Shown here piece after piece: positions 54,418 to 64,000 of a stretch of DNA of 64,000 bases. The stretch spans positions 1,116,001 to 1,180,000 of the forward strand of contig NZ_CP013611.1 of NCBI RefSeq assembly GCF_001482385.1, in the 5' to 3' direction. Below the pieces are notes generated by a model. It was not told the DNA's origin, made no database searches, and saw only the letters and a list, made by a program, of their open reading frames with translations. Origin of the DNA: Pseudoalteromonas rubra. GTDB lineage: Bacteria; Pseudomonadota; Gammaproteobacteria; Enterobacterales; Alteromonadaceae. The stretch's first letter is position 1, and every line of letters begins with the position of its first letter. The translations under genes were made by a program, and so were the position numbers.

Positions 54418-55761
54418 TTACTTTTCAAGTTGTTCTATTAAATCAACCACGGACTGGAATACACGCCTGTTTGCCAGTCCTATGTGTTTATTTACGACCG
54501 AGCCATAGGCACCAAAACGAGCCACAACAAGTTGCTTTGAAGGTATGATCACCACATATTGCCCCCGATGACCACGCAATGATACTGTATCTTTGGGTAA
54601 CCTTGGCATCAACCAGCCCATATCATTGAGCCATAGCTGACCACCGTAGTGTTCGGATACACCGGGAGACATCATTACGTCAGCAACCCAACTGCGCGGA
54701 ACGACTTGTTGACCCTGCCAACTGCCCTGCTCAATAAACAACTGACCTATCTTAAGCCAGTCGTGCACGGTAAGGAACATCCGAGCCCCGCCCCTTAAGT
54801 TCCCGGCCTCATCATACTCTGCAACGGCATTGTTGATCCCCAGCGGCTTAAATAGCCCATCATGATAAAGATTGAGCAGAGACTGCAAGTTACCGCCTGA
54901 TGCTGTTTTTAGCGCATCACTTAGCAGTTGTGTGGTCCCGGTAGCATATTCAAATCGCCCCCCCGGTTCATACTCTTTAGGCAATTGAGTAACATATTGA
55001 ACTGAATCAGGCGTGTGGTACCACATTGGAGCCAAATCCTGATAGCCATGAATATCGGCCGTTTCAGACCATTTTACGCCTGAACTCATATGCATCAGGT
55101 TTGCGATTGTCATAGAATGTGAACCAGCCACCACATCCTGATCCAGAGTCAGTTTACCCTGTTGAACCAAAATACCCGTCAACAGACCTGTCAGCGTCTT
55201 AGCCATTGACCAGCTCAGCATCCGGGTATCACCATCATGGTGCTCATCGTAGTGCTCAGCCACCAACTTCCCCTGGTACATGACTGCCACGGCAAACGTA
55301 TTATCACTGTGTGCGTAATTACCCGTGTTGTGAGCGAAAAAACCACCCAAAGACACATCCTGGCGAATAGCGTGCTCTAACGGGGTGCTGGGAGTGAGTT
55401 CAGGTACGCTAACATGTTGAGCTTGTGCGTGTAGTTGCTCAGGGGTCAGATCAAACAAAAGGGTACAACCTAAGCCAGCCCGAAAAACGGATGTTTTATT
55501 CATGACTGTGCCATTTACCTGTGCACTTACACTCACCGTCTTTAGTCTTGTATCAACGCTAATTTCAGGCCTATCAGGTAATGCCGCCAACGCCTCCGGA
55601 ATCACGTTTTGAGTAATAAAATCAATGGACTCATTAGAAACAAAATGTCTGGAGCACAGTTGATTGGCACTATAACCCAGTAACTCCTGAGGGTCAGATT
55701 GACATCCTGATAATAGTGCTGCAGATATTGAGGTCACTGCACTCATAAAAAGGGGTTTCAT
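54418..55761 (-). CDS. Serine hydrolase lipoprotein, beta-lactamase fold
   Basis: 447 residues; lipobox ALLSGC. Active-site motif SWSMAKTLTG (SxxK) at about 190, a Tyr in FEYATGTTQLL for the second motif, and HRGQYVVIIPS near 415 for the third. Family members include esterases, 6-aminohexanoate hydrolases and D-aminopeptidases. An N-terminal ~130-residue region is extra and beta-rich. Distinct from the membrane-anchored relative at 9241. Confidence 0.92.
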   Translation of the reverse strand: MKPLFMSAVTSISAALLSGCQSDPQELLGYSANQLCSRHFVSNESIDFITQNVIPEALAALPDRPEISVDTRLKTVSVSAQVNGTVMNKTSVFRAGLGCTLLFDLTPEQLHAQAQHVSVPELTPSTPLEHAIRQDVSLGGFFAHNTGNYAHSDNTFAVAVMYQGKLVAEHYDEHHDGDTRMLSWSMAKTLTGLLTGILVQQGKLTLDQDVVAGSHSMTIANLMHMSSGVKWSETADIHGYQDLAPMWYHTPDSVQYVTQLPKEYEPGGRFEYATGTTQLLSDALKTASGGNLQSLLNLYHDGLFKPLGINNAVAEYDEAGNLRGGARMFLTVHDWLKIGQLFIEQGSWQGQQVVPRSWVADVMMSPGVSEHYGGQLWLNDMGWLMPRLPKDTVSLRGHRGQYVVIIPSKQLVVARFGAYGSVVNKHIGLANRRVFQSVVDLIEQLEK

Positions 55762-55824
55762 AGTTATCCTTACATAGCGTTTTTAATTACTGCTATGACG
55801 AATAACTAATCAATAAATAAACGA

Positions 55825-57252
55825 TTATGTCATAGTGAGCACTTGTGGTCTGCGCTGCACATTCAGTGCCCTATACAATAACCATGCACCCACCATAAAA
55901 TTGGCCAACGCCAGCGCCCAGATAATTCCCTGAAAACCGTTCAACTGAGCACCGATATACGCACCAGGTAAGGACAAGGCAAACAATCGGACCAAAGTCA
56001 CATTCAGCGCCAGGCCGGTGCGGCCAATGGCATTACAACAACTCACATATAGCATCACCCCCGCCAGTGCAGCATAAGATATCGGCAAAATACACATCGC
56101 CAGCTCAATAGAGTGACTCACAAAAGACTGTTTACAGAAACCAACACCCAGCATGTCGGCACCCCAAAAGAGTACCAACGCAATGATACTCTGCCAGACC
56201 AAACAGGCGGCCATTGCCTGCTTAATGCCTCTGCGTACCCGTAGAGATTTGTTCGCAGCCCAATTTTGACCAACAAAAATGGGTAATGACGTCGTCAGTA
56301 CCATAGGCAGCAATAATGCAAGCGGCTCTATACGCATGACGACGCCAAATGCGGCCACGGCATCACTCCCCTGCGAAGCAACGATCATCATCAGTAACGA
56401 CTGAGCCAGCGGCGTAAGCAATTGCATAGCCACAACGGGCACGAACAGTCGGAATAAACGGCGAAACGCTTGTCGGCTGCGCTGTGATAACAGATGTACT
56501 TTGAGCCTGATATTTTCTTTAACACGCAATAAATAAAGCGCATAAAAACTGGCACTCATTGCAGCTGCAAAATGGGCAACTCCCAGTCGTTCCAGGCCAC
56601 TCATCGATAACGCAGATTGCGCCCAGGGCGTGAACAGTGCAGCGCTAATGAGGATTTGTGCACCTGCAAACATCACCAGTAACTGCGCAGCGCCGCGCAT
56701 ATTGCCAAATGCCCGAAGTACGCCAAACACCACCATGACAATAAAAAAGAATACGACTGCGCCCAGTCGATATTGCATATAACGTTCAAGTGTCGGCCAG
56801 ACTTGCTCACGAGCAGAAAACTCAGCAAACCCCAGCATGGTCAATATCGGCTGTAAACCAAACCAAATGATAATCGCCAAACTGGCACCTATCAGTATGG
56901 TGAAAATCAGACTCACCGCTGCCAGCTGCTCAACCTCGTTTGCCTGTGTTAAACGGGTCGCTACAACAATCCCCAGGCCAATCGCAAAAGCAAACAAAGT
57001 GGCCTGAACGGGTAAGGTATAACTCATCGCTGTGAGCTCTTCTACACCCAAACGCGAAGCAAAATAAAGTTCCATCAGGTCGGCGCTAAACAGTGCCAGA
57101 ATTGCCCACAGCATAGGTAAAGTCAGTTGCTTTAAAACTGCGCTGGTAGAGCCGGTTAATATCCAGCGCTTTCGCACCGCCCGTTTTCTTTGTTTATCAC
57201 ATACCTGAAGCGGCTCGCCCAGGCTTAATGCAAGTGAATTATCTGATCCCAT
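55825..57252 (-). CDS. MATE family efflux transporter
   Basis: 475 residues with 12 hydrophobic segments in two six-helix halves. MATE landmarks: LKQLTLPMLWAILALFSADLMELYFAS at the start of half 1, VEELTAMSYTLPVQ, and LFRLFVPVVAMQLLTPLAQSLLMMIVASQGSDAVAAFGVVMRIE at half 2. Na+- or H+-coupled export of cationic drugs or metabolites. The N-terminal 40 residues are a basic cytoplasmic extension. Confidence 0.93.
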   Translation of the reverse strand: MGSDNSLALSLGEPLQVCDKQRKRAVRKRWILTGSTSAVLKQLTLPMLWAILALFSADLMELYFASRLGVEELTAMSYTLPVQATLFAFAIGLGIVVATRLTQANEVEQLAAVSLIFTILIGASLAIIIWFGLQPILTMLGFAEFSAREQVWPTLERYMQYRLGAVVFFFIVMVVFGVLRAFGNMRGAAQLLVMFAGAQILISAALFTPWAQSALSMSGLERLGVAHFAAAMSASFYALYLLRVKENIRLKVHLLSQRSRQAFRRLFRLFVPVVAMQLLTPLAQSLLMMIVASQGSDAVAAFGVVMRIEPLALLLPMVLTTSLPIFVGQNWAANKSLRVRRGIKQAMAACLVWQSIIALVLFWGADMLGVGFCKQSFVSHSIELAMCILPISYAALAGVMLYVSCCNAIGRTGLALNVTLVRLFALSLPGAYIGAQLNGFQGIIWALALANFMVGAWLLYRALNVQRRPQVLTMT

Positions 57253-57662
57253 AGTGGGTCGTTTACTCCCTCAGTAACGCGGTGTATTTATTATGGCTTG
57301 GTTCTTTTACAGCATTTATCTGCAAAAGAGGAACGCCCTAGAGTCTTGACCCGGTTTCAGCATAAGAGTTCACAAAAAGCGGGCAGCAATTCGATTAACA
57401 AACGAGATTAGAGGATGAATGGAGTGACGTACATGTGCGCATACTTTCTCAGGCTGTCCTCTGAGTCAAACATTCACATAAAATGCCCGCCGCTAACTAT
57501 CTGACTTTAATGTTGGTTTTGCACACAGATGCTCACTGTCAACTAAATTTAACCTTTCGCCATTATGCTGGTTCCGGTTTTGTTCCAGATTATGGTAATT
57601 CATTTAACGTCTGGACTAACACAAAGGAAAAACAAACTAATTAAAAAATACCAAGGATATTT
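57253..57662. other. Divergent intergenic region
   Basis: 410 bp between MATE and the S8 peptidase; must hold both promoters. AAGGATATTT precedes the peptidase ATG. Nothing else recognised. Confidence 0.5.
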
Positions 57663-59375
57663 ATGTTTAAAAGATCATTGGGGGTTGTGCTTTCTTGTCT
57701 TTGCATGACAGAAGCCATTGCAACACCAGAACTGGATAATCTTGCCCTAAGTGCTCAACTTAACAAAAGCTATCAGGCGTTAAAATCTCAAACACAACAA
57801 GGAAAAAATGTTCGTGTGATAGCCAGGTTAAAGCCTATACAGCAGCCAGCTACCTATGTTTACCGTACCGAAAAATTTGCCAAACAGAATCAAATTCAGG
57901 CTCGCCTCTCAGAAGCTAACTCAGAATTACAAACGCTCGGCGTCAAAGTAAGTCGCAGCCTCCCACGCTGGGGATATATGACAATGGAGGTCAGCGATAC
58001 CGAGCTGGACGCCTTAGCGCACAGTGGCTTATTCGACATGATTTCAGAAGATACTGCCAACTCAGCGCATATTTCTGCCTCATCACAACACGTAAACGCA
58101 CAAGAGGCTCATGATATGGGCTACTCTGGCGCAGGTCAGACGATAGTTGTATTTGATAGTGGGTTTGACGTTGACCACCCATTTTTAGGTGGCCGGGTTA
58201 TTCAGGAAGCATGTTTCTCATCAAACGCTACTAACCACGATACCAGTTTGTGTGCGAATGGTGCAACGACAGGGATAGGGCCAGGCTCTGCAAGCATATG
58301 TGAAAATGAGGACCTCAATGAATGTCACCATGGAACACATGTTGCCGGAATAGCAGCAGGTGCCCTTACCGGCTTCAGTGGCATTGCGCCAGAGGCTAAT
58401 ATTGTTGGCGTACAGGTCTTTACCCGCGTTAACCACACAGCAATCTGTGAAGAAAGCACCCCATGCCTGCGCACATATGACACGGATCTGTTAGCAGCAT
58501 TTAACTGGGTCATCGAAGAGGTTGAACGTGGTGCATTAGAGAATGTCGCCACACTTAATCTCAGCCTGGGTGGCGGAGAGTTCGCTGGGGCTTGTGATGA
58601 TCGCTTACTTGCGGCACCAATAGAAGAACTAAGAGAAATGGGTATTGCAACCGTTATATCCGCAGGCAATGACTACTTTAATGGCTCAGTTGGGCAACCA
58701 GGGTGCGTTAGTGATGCGATTACCGTAGGCGGTACACTGCGCACAGAGGACGACCTGCTCATTGTGAGGGACGCAAATGGCGTAATTGACTGGGGGACGA
58801 ACATGTCCGAACAAGTCGACGTGCTTGCACCTGGACGTCGAATTGAATCATCGATACCCGGCCCAACCTTTGAGACAATGTCTGGTACGTCTATGTCTGC
58901 GCCGCATGTTGCCGGTGCGATTGCTGTACTCAAACAAATCAACCCAGATGCCAGTGTAGATCGTATTGAGCAGGTGCTAGAGTCAACGGGCGTCAATGTA
59001 ACCGATCCACGAAACGGCATAACGCGTCCCAGAATTGATGTACATGCTGCCGCTTTGGCTTTAGAAGGAAAACCCATCGCTGCGCTGGATCAACCTTCCT
59101 ATTCTGTGATGGTAGGCACACAAACCACATTTACTGCGAAAGCGTCGTCAGACCCCAATGGGCACACACTCAGTTACGGCTGGGATTTTGATGGCAATGG
59201 AGTCGTTGATGAAGAAACCAGTCAATCTTCCGCACAGCATACCTATGAGAATATTGGCAGCTACCAGATGAAGCTCACGGTGAGTAATAACGAAAGATCG
59301 GATACTACGCAAGCAAGTGTCACTGTTTATGACCCCGTTTTACTTTCCATCATAATCAGTTCATCGTTGCTCTAA
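57663..59375 (+). CDS. Secreted S8 serine peptidase with PKD domain
   Basis: 570 residues, signal peptide (cleavage near AIA). A propeptide (about 25-130) precedes the catalytic domain with Asp165 (VFDSGFDVDHP), His226 (HHGTHVAG) and Ser410 (GTSMSAPHVAG). The Asp-His interval has an extra Cys-rich loop (four or more Cys, ACFSSN to ICENEDLNECHH). A PKD-like domain at about 475-555 (SYGWDFDGNGVVDEET) may bind polymers such as collagen or chitin. Ends in a short hydrophobic tail. Confidence 0.95.
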   Translation: MFKRSLGVVLSCLCMTEAIATPELDNLALSAQLNKSYQALKSQTQQGKNVRVIARLKPIQQPATYVYRTEKFAKQNQIQARLSEANSELQTLGVKVSRSLPRWGYMTMEVSDTELDALAHSGLFDMISEDTANSAHISASSQHVNAQEAHDMGYSGAGQTIVVFDSGFDVDHPFLGGRVIQEACFSSNATNHDTSLCANGATTGIGPGSASICENEDLNECHHGTHVAGIAAGALTGFSGIAPEANIVGVQVFTRVNHTAICEESTPCLRTYDTDLLAAFNWVIEEVERGALENVATLNLSLGGGEFAGACDDRLLAAPIEELREMGIATVISAGNDYFNGSVGQPGCVSDAITVGGTLRTEDDLLIVRDANGVIDWGTNMSEQVDVLAPGRRIESSIPGPTFETMSGTSMSAPHVAGAIAVLKQINPDASVDRIEQVLESTGVNVTDPRNGITRPRIDVHAAALALEGKPIAALDQPSYSVMVGTQTTFTAKASSDPNGHTLSYGWDFDGNGVVDEETSQSSAQHTYENIGSYQMKLTVSNNERSDTTQASVTVYDPVLLSIIISSSLL

Positions 59376-59381
59376 ACAGAG

Positions 59382-59409
59382 TGCACAAGCGCCTACCGGT
59401 GCTTGTGCA
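59382..59409 (+). terminator. Terminator-like hairpin
   Basis: GCACAAGCGCC / GGTGCTTGTGC, 11-bp stem with one G-U pair and a 4-6 nt loop, 7 nt after the peptidase stop. Confidence 0.65.
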
Positions 59410-59466
59410 TCTCCTGAGTACCTGCATGCCAGTACGTTGCTCGATTGCCAGGAAGAGCCCCGGAGT

Positions 59467-59766
59467 TTAACCCGGCACAGTCGTCAGGTTGGTCCTGGAA
59501 GCGTAACGCGCGCCCCTGATATATCTGGCAAGTGGTTTTTCTATACAAACAAAAAACACAAACGCAACGGCAACACTGAGCAAAAACGACGTTAGCAGTT
59601 TTATCTCCACAGCCCAGTCGAACTGATGCACAAAGGCTATCACCGGCATGTGCAACAAATACAGTGAATAAGAGATTTTACCGAAGCAATCACCTACCTT
59701 GTTTGCCAGTGACAGTCCCTGGCTACCAAAAACCATGACCCGAATCCGGGGTAACAGGTCACACAT
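59467..59766 (-). pseudogene. Acyltransferase-3 family relic (C-terminal part)
   Basis: 99 codons with the last membrane helices of an acyltransferase 3/OafA-type enzyme: GKISYSLYLLHMPVIAFVHQF, LLSVAVAFVFFVCIEKPLARYI. Full members have ~350-400 residues; no N-terminal part with the catalytic His is found in the 150 bp upstream. A gene remnant left between two large surface-protein genes. Confidence 0.7.
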
Positions 59767-59877
59767 TGTGAGAGGGAATTCGATTAACGACCAAGAGTGG
59801 GGGGAATGACTTATGGGTGCACCAGTCGTCTTATTTTGCTGGTAACAAGTCCGACAGAATTAACGAACAGACGGTGC

Positions 59878-59912
59878 TGAGCGAAACTGGTAACACAGAC
59901 CAGTTTCGCTCA
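59878..59912. terminator. Terminator of the LRR protein gene
   Basis: TGAGCGAAACTGG / CCAGTTTCGCTCA, perfect 13-bp stem with a 9-nt loop, 10 nt beyond the LRR stop codon on the minus strand. Confidence 0.8.
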
Positions 59913-59921
59913 ATCTAGGTT

Positions 59922-62900
59922 TTACCGGCCTAGAATTGAGATCGATTCTATCGATTCAAGCCGTGTCAGCAAGTCTTCATCCATCTCAGTGTCGTAAAGA
60001 TAAAGAGCTAATGGCCGCCCACTTTCGATGAAAGCATCCAATCCATGAATCGCATTGAGCGTATTGTGTTGGAAAGTCACATAAACTAACTGTGAATTGT
60101 CAGGAATAGTGAATTCTGTCATTGGGACACGGGATGCATGCAAGCCACTCAGGCTAGCAGGCACGGTTACCTGCGCAATATTAGTCTCAGCTATATTTAG
60201 CCTGTCAAGATGCTTCACTGCCGTCAAATCGAGCGCGGTTAATTTGGTACCACGCAGGACTAAGCTATCGGCATCAAGCTGATTGGCAATAAACTCCGTC
60301 AGGGGATTGTTCATCAAATTAACGGTTGGAATATTGACCCCCTCTTCAGGCATGATAACGCTCGTTAATTGAGCGTCTGCTAGCCGGATTGTCGACAACT
60401 CAGAATTGAGTGATAAGTCGAGACTCGAGAGCATCGAGCGCGTCGCATCCAGTGAGCGTAATTTTTTCATAAACGCTGTATTTAGCTGCGATAGAGGGAC
60501 ATTATCAATTTCCAAACTTGTTATATTAGACTCTCCATTGAGTGTCAGAACACTCAGTGGCGTATCTGACGCTTTCAGCTCAGCCAGTTTTTGTGCAAAA
60601 GTGATATCCAGTGATGCAACCTGCGTCCTTCGAATATCCAATTTTTCAAGGTGTGTGAATTGACTTAAGTCCAGGTAGTTTAACTGGGAATTCATAGCTG
60701 ACAGGGATTCAAGCATGTGCGCGTGCGTCACACCAACCACTTCGAGTACTTGAGAATAAGATATGTTCAATACAGTTAACTGCGTATTATGACTGATATC
60801 CAAACTGGTCGCGTTTATTCCCGATGCAAAGAGAGTTTGTAAACCCGTAGCTTCTGCTATATCAAACTCGCTAACGTCGGACTCAGAGACATTTAGCTCT
60901 GTAAGTGAGTGTGCATTGTGCAACGAAACCGCACCAAAGCTCCCGTGACTCAGGTCAATTGCTCTAAGAGACGGTAGGTTAGCTAGATCCATTTCAAACA
61001 CGCCATCGTCCTTTTCGCCATCTCGGACAGTCAGCTCTTTTAAATTTGTCAGTTGTTCAATTGTTTGCAGCGCATTCGAACTCAATACCGTCTCTTCTAG
61101 ATACAACTTTTCCAGAAACAGAAGCTTCTCTAAACCAGCTAAATCTGTTGGCTGTTTTTCTTGTTTGTAACAAGACAAGCCGGAACCATATTCAATATAG
61201 TTGCCTGATTGAGCATCAATACAATCACGCAGGTAGTCATCTGTGATACCTAACCTGTCAGCATGCGACTCCGGCTCTTGGTCCACGGTTATCCTGAAAT
61301 CGCAGGACTCGGTAACCGAATCGACTCTGAAAGTTAAACTGTTGTCAGAAAAATACAAGGGCTTTTCGATACCACAGCCTTCGAAAGACGACACAAACAA
61401 ACTACTGTCCCGACCAAGAAAAACAAAGGCCTCCAAATAATCACCATATTGGATATAAGGTAAAGTGAGGTTACTTGACAAGTATACACTTTGTGGTGCT
61501 GTAATAGCCACTTCAACCATAGCAGGCTGGTAGTACAAGATAACGTGCTCATCTGAATCGCATTGACCATCCGTTAATCGACACAAGGTAATAGAGTCAA
61601 TGTCATTATCGATCAATTTATACTGCTCAACTAACTCACCACTCAGATCCAATAACTCAATAATATCATTTTGCTCGTCGACGAGATATTTGGTCTGTGG
61701 GAATTTATCATCGATCAACAAAGTACCATGTGAATAACCACTTTGGTGATAGAAAGACCACTTTCGAAGTGAGGACCCTGTTTTCTGATAATACTGGTTG
61801 TTTGACCTCATGGAGTAGTCAATTTCATTGAGCTTGCCATCCGGGTCAATATCCACTTTTACCAGAGTCCCGGTTGATCCCGATTCGTTATGCTCATACA
61901 CATAAAGGCGACCTGAGATAAAGGATAAAACGGTATACGAACCAACTAGTTGCTCTTGACACTCTGCTCTGTCAGCGCTACATAACGCATCATGCCTTCC
62001 TAAAATATCATTATAAAAAGCGGTCACTGTGAGTTGATGATTGTCCAACTTGGCTGTCGCGGCGCCGCTAAAGCGACCCGAGCGAACCTCACCGCCCTGA
62101 TACAATTCAAAACCATAATATGAATCATTGAGATTGAAACGCCAGCTCCCAGCCAAGTTATCCATAGTCATGCCTTTAAGTGGAACCAGCAAACCTGCCC
62201 CGTAACTCAACCAGGTTGGCTTAGCACCATTTGACATGCCACCTAATTCAACCTGCTCAACAGCAAAGGCATAGCCCCCTTCCCTTTGTTCATATAGCTT
62301 CACTGTGGCTGAATCACCAGACTGTTCGCCATACAAGCGGATTTCACCCTGCGCGGTCAACTCCCAGGTAAGCTGTGACGGTACACCCACTCCCGGCTCA
62401 ATTCTCGATAACACTCCGGTATGGTCATCATTGAGAGTTAGCCGAACTGTTTTTCCGTGCTCAATAGAAGTGACTGACCATTCACCGATCAAATTATCTC
62501 TGTCTATGTCAAGCGACGCCAGATAGTGACTAGGGTGTACCGAGCGCACTTCCGTCATACTGACCGGCCCCCATTGCCAGTCAGACGCACTCCAGCGAAT
62601 ATCCACGTCTTGCCCCTGATGGGAGAGTGTGAACCCATTTACCCACTTTAACTTACGATGATTAAGCTGTACTGCTACTCTCTTTTGATCATCAAAGGTA
62701 AAAACAGAAATACCTTCACTCTGTGTTACTGAGAAATTAGCACTAGCGTCTGTACCATAAAAAACTCCACGACTATCACCCGTCATTTCATAGTACCAGC
62801 CGGTTGGTATAGCCTCCGCGTTTGTATCGATCAGTAAGGTTGACTCTGTCGGCACAAAATCCTCAATAAAGCTGGCGTTGACCTCACAATCTGCAACCGG

Positions 62901-64000
62901 GTTATTCACCTGATAGTAGGCTTGTCCCTGACGTTCAATAAGACGGCCATTACACCCCTCAATACTTGCAAGATGTGAACCTTCTTGCGCGTTTACAGTA
63001 ACTAAGAATGCTTCACCATAATAATACTCAGCGGTAGTTGGCAATAGCTCCCCCAGGCCTGAGACAGTGAAGCTGATGTTCAGTTCAGGTTTCGTATAGC
63101 TAAAACGGAAGGTGTTATCGACACTGCACACATCTCCTTCGGCAACATGACACAATACCAAATCAGACTCAGATTCGTCCTGGATCAATAATTGCGAGCG
63201 TTCTCCGGTAACAAGGTGTTCAAGCTCTATGCGCGTGCTATCCAGTCGTGCTTTATACTCAACGCCATCGATAATCAAAGTGTCGGAACACAAGTGAGCG
63301 GGTGACGGGTTAGTCGGGCAATGAGAGTCTCGTTCAATATGCGATACACCATTATCGGTTACATGATAAAGACCCACACCATGATCCAGTACTCGCCCAA
63401 AGCGCTCATTCTTGTAGAGCGACTTGTCAAACTGGCCCAGCTTCCAATCCCTGTCAGACAGGCGATAAAAATGTATACTTCTAGAGATATCATAAGATAT
63501 ACCGAAATCACTTCTGTTATATACATCTTTGGCAAACTCTACGGCAATGTGATCACCTTGAACTGCAAGCAGTTTGTGGCGGAATACTTTGCTAATATCA
63601 CATTCTGGTTGACTGGTGTCACAATGCCCCACGGCCTGGCCTGCAAACTCATAGTGATACTGGTGAAAAGAGCCATCTGCTTTAACCCCTTCAATACCTC
63701 TGTGCCAGCGGTAATGGTAGCTGTCATTGCTATCAACCTTAAATTTGCTTTGAGCTCCCTTGTTACCTATCTGGCGCCACATTTTCTGGTAATCAATATC
63801 GTCGAAGCTAATGTCCTGATGCTTAATTAGATTTGCCTGAACTACCCGCCGGTGCTCATCGAACCCTTGCAACATCAGGCCCTGATAACCGAATTCAGTC
63901 TCTCTGACCGGCACAAACCCAAAATTGAAAAAGAGGGCATCGATCCTGACCTCTTCCCAGGGCCTGGTGTAATACCAAGTACCTAAAACTGAAAAGACTT
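59922..64000 (-). CDS. Giant surface protein with duplicated beta modules and C-terminal leucine-rich repeats, 5' end off the window
   Basis: At least 1359 residues; the frame is open to the right edge, so the N-terminus (and any signal peptide) is not visible, and a GTG at 63914 is not needed as start. The first ~900 visible residues contain a module seen twice: an LxGxW barrel (LIGEWSVTS, LAGSWRFNL), a Cys pair segment (LCHVAEGDVC and LCRLTDGQC) and a Cys-bounded beta domain (SIEGCNG ... ADCEV and SFEGCGI ... ESCDF). The last ~420 residues are LRRs of the internalin/DUF-type 21-residue spacing (LDLSQFTHLEKLDIRRTQV). Likely a cell-surface adhesin or carbohydrate-binding protein. Confidence 0.85.
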   Translation of the reverse strand, partial: VFSVLGTWYYTRPWEEVRIDALFFNFGFVPVRETEFGYQGLMLQGFDEHRRVVQANLIKHQDISFDDIDYQKMWRQIGNKGAQSKFKVDSNDSYHYRWHRGIEGVKADGSFHQYHYEFAGQAVGHCDTSQPECDISKVFRHKLLAVQGDHIAVEFAKDVYNRSDFGISYDISRSIHFYRLSDRDWKLGQFDKSLYKNERFGRVLDHGVGLYHVTDNGVSHIERDSHCPTNPSPAHLCSDTLIIDGVEYKARLDSTRIELEHLVTGERSQLLIQDESESDLVLCHVAEGDVCSVDNTFRFSYTKPELNISFTVSGLGELLPTTAEYYYGEAFLVTVNAQEGSHLASIEGCNGRLIERQGQAYYQVNNPVADCEVNASFIEDFVPTESTLLIDTNAEAIPTGWYYEMTGDSRGVFYGTDASANFSVTQSEGISVFTFDDQKRVAVQLNHRKLKWVNGFTLSHQGQDVDIRWSASDWQWGPVSMTEVRSVHPSHYLASLDIDRDNLIGEWSVTSIEHGKTVRLTLNDDHTGVLSRIEPGVGVPSQLTWELTAQGEIRLYGEQSGDSATVKLYEQREGGYAFAVEQVELGGMSNGAKPTWLSYGAGLLVPLKGMTMDNLAGSWRFNLNDSYYGFELYQGGEVRSGRFSGAATAKLDNHQLTVTAFYNDILGRHDALCSADRAECQEQLVGSYTVLSFISGRLYVYEHNESGSTGTLVKVDIDPDGKLNEIDYSMRSNNQYYQKTGSSLRKWSFYHQSGYSHGTLLIDDKFPQTKYLVDEQNDIIELLDLSGELVEQYKLIDNDIDSITLCRLTDGQCDSDEHVILYYQPAMVEVAITAPQSVYLSSNLTLPYIQYGDYLEAFVFLGRDSSLFVSSFEGCGIEKPLYFSDNSLTFRVDSVTESCDFRITVDQEPESHADRLGITDDYLRDCIDAQSGNYIEYGSGLSCYKQEKQPTDLAGLEKLLFLEKLYLEETVLSSNALQTIEQLTNLKELTVRDGEKDDGVFEMDLANLPSLRAIDLSHGSFGAVSLHNAHSLTELNVSESDVSEFDIAEATGLQTLFASGINATSLDISHNTQLTVLNISYSQVLEVVGVTHAHMLESLSAMNSQLNYLDLSQFTHLEKLDIRRTQVASLDITFAQKLAELKASDTPLSVLTLNGESNITSLEIDNVPLSQLNTAFMKKLRSLDATRSMLSSLDLSLNSELSTIRLADAQLTSVIMPEEGVNIPTVNLMNNPLTEFIANQLDADSLVLRGTKLTALDLTAVKHLDRLNIAETNIAQVTVPASLSGLHASRVPMTEFTIPDNSQLVYVTFQHNTLNAIHGLDAFIESGRPLALYLYDTEMDEDLLTRLESIESISILGR

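Noticed and set aside
1..64000. CRISPR arrays, tRNA and rRNA genes
   Set aside because: No regularly spaced repeats and no cloverleaf or rRNA-like sequence noticed on either strand.

Overview
The window reads as chromosome of a marine gammaproteobacterium, most likely Pseudoalteromonas or a close relative. This is an inference from the protein types (secreted S8 proteases, DUF1800/DUF1501 pair, MipA/OmpV, POT transporter, many small exported proteins) and the moderate G+C; no rRNA or tRNA gene is present to confirm it.

Layout. 1-16.7 kb: ordinary core/accessory genes: a secreted subtilisin (cut by the left edge), small exported proteins, GNAT and VOC enzymes, an alpha/beta hydrolase - S66 peptidase - membrane protein operon, two decayed genes (ABM monooxygenase, DUF4386), a membrane AraC regulator, a beta-lactamase-fold hydrolase, and a peptide-handling group (amidohydrolase, POT transporter, gluzincin lipoprotein) around a divergent promoter with a perfect 12-bp palindrome. 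16.8-24.6 kb: an AT-richer run of small unrelated genes, all on the minus strand, with attC-like sites between several of them and no integrase in the window: a cluster of integron cassettes lacking integrase. One cassette gene (DJ-1/PfpI) is interrupted by an IS903-type insertion with a clean 9-bp target duplication. 24.9-32.2 kb: an efflux operon (HlyD-type adaptor, MacB-type ATPase, FtsX-type permease, NtrC-type response regulator, histidine kinase) preceded by a -24/-12-like element and two tandem dyads, i.e. a self-contained sigma54-controlled module. 32.2-32.7 kb: a lipocalin.

33.0-41.2 kb is the most unusual part: an AT-rich island with a VirD4-like ATPase, a vWA protein, a PP2C phosphatase, a Ser/Thr kinase (together a TerY-P-type phosphorylation triad), a beta-propeller protein with an adaptor-like N-terminus, and a divergent small low-complexity protein with four copies of a short F-containing motif. 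The kinase and the VirD4-like protein share a C-terminal beta domain (one copy and two copies), tying them into one system. No VirB channel or relaxase is present, so conventional conjugation is unlikely.

41.5-64 kb: PhnA-like protein, LysR/VOC divergent pair, an OmpR-type two-component system whose promoter shares a near-palindromic box with the adjacent DUF1800-DUF1501-MipA cluster, a GDPD lipoprotein, DM13 protein, TetR regulator, gene relics (ankyrin/LysR), a secreted EEP-family nuclease/phosphatase, a second serine hydrolase, a MATE pump, a second S8 protease with PKD domain, an acyltransferase relic, and a giant LRR protein running off the right edge. Several convergent gene ends share strong hairpin terminators.
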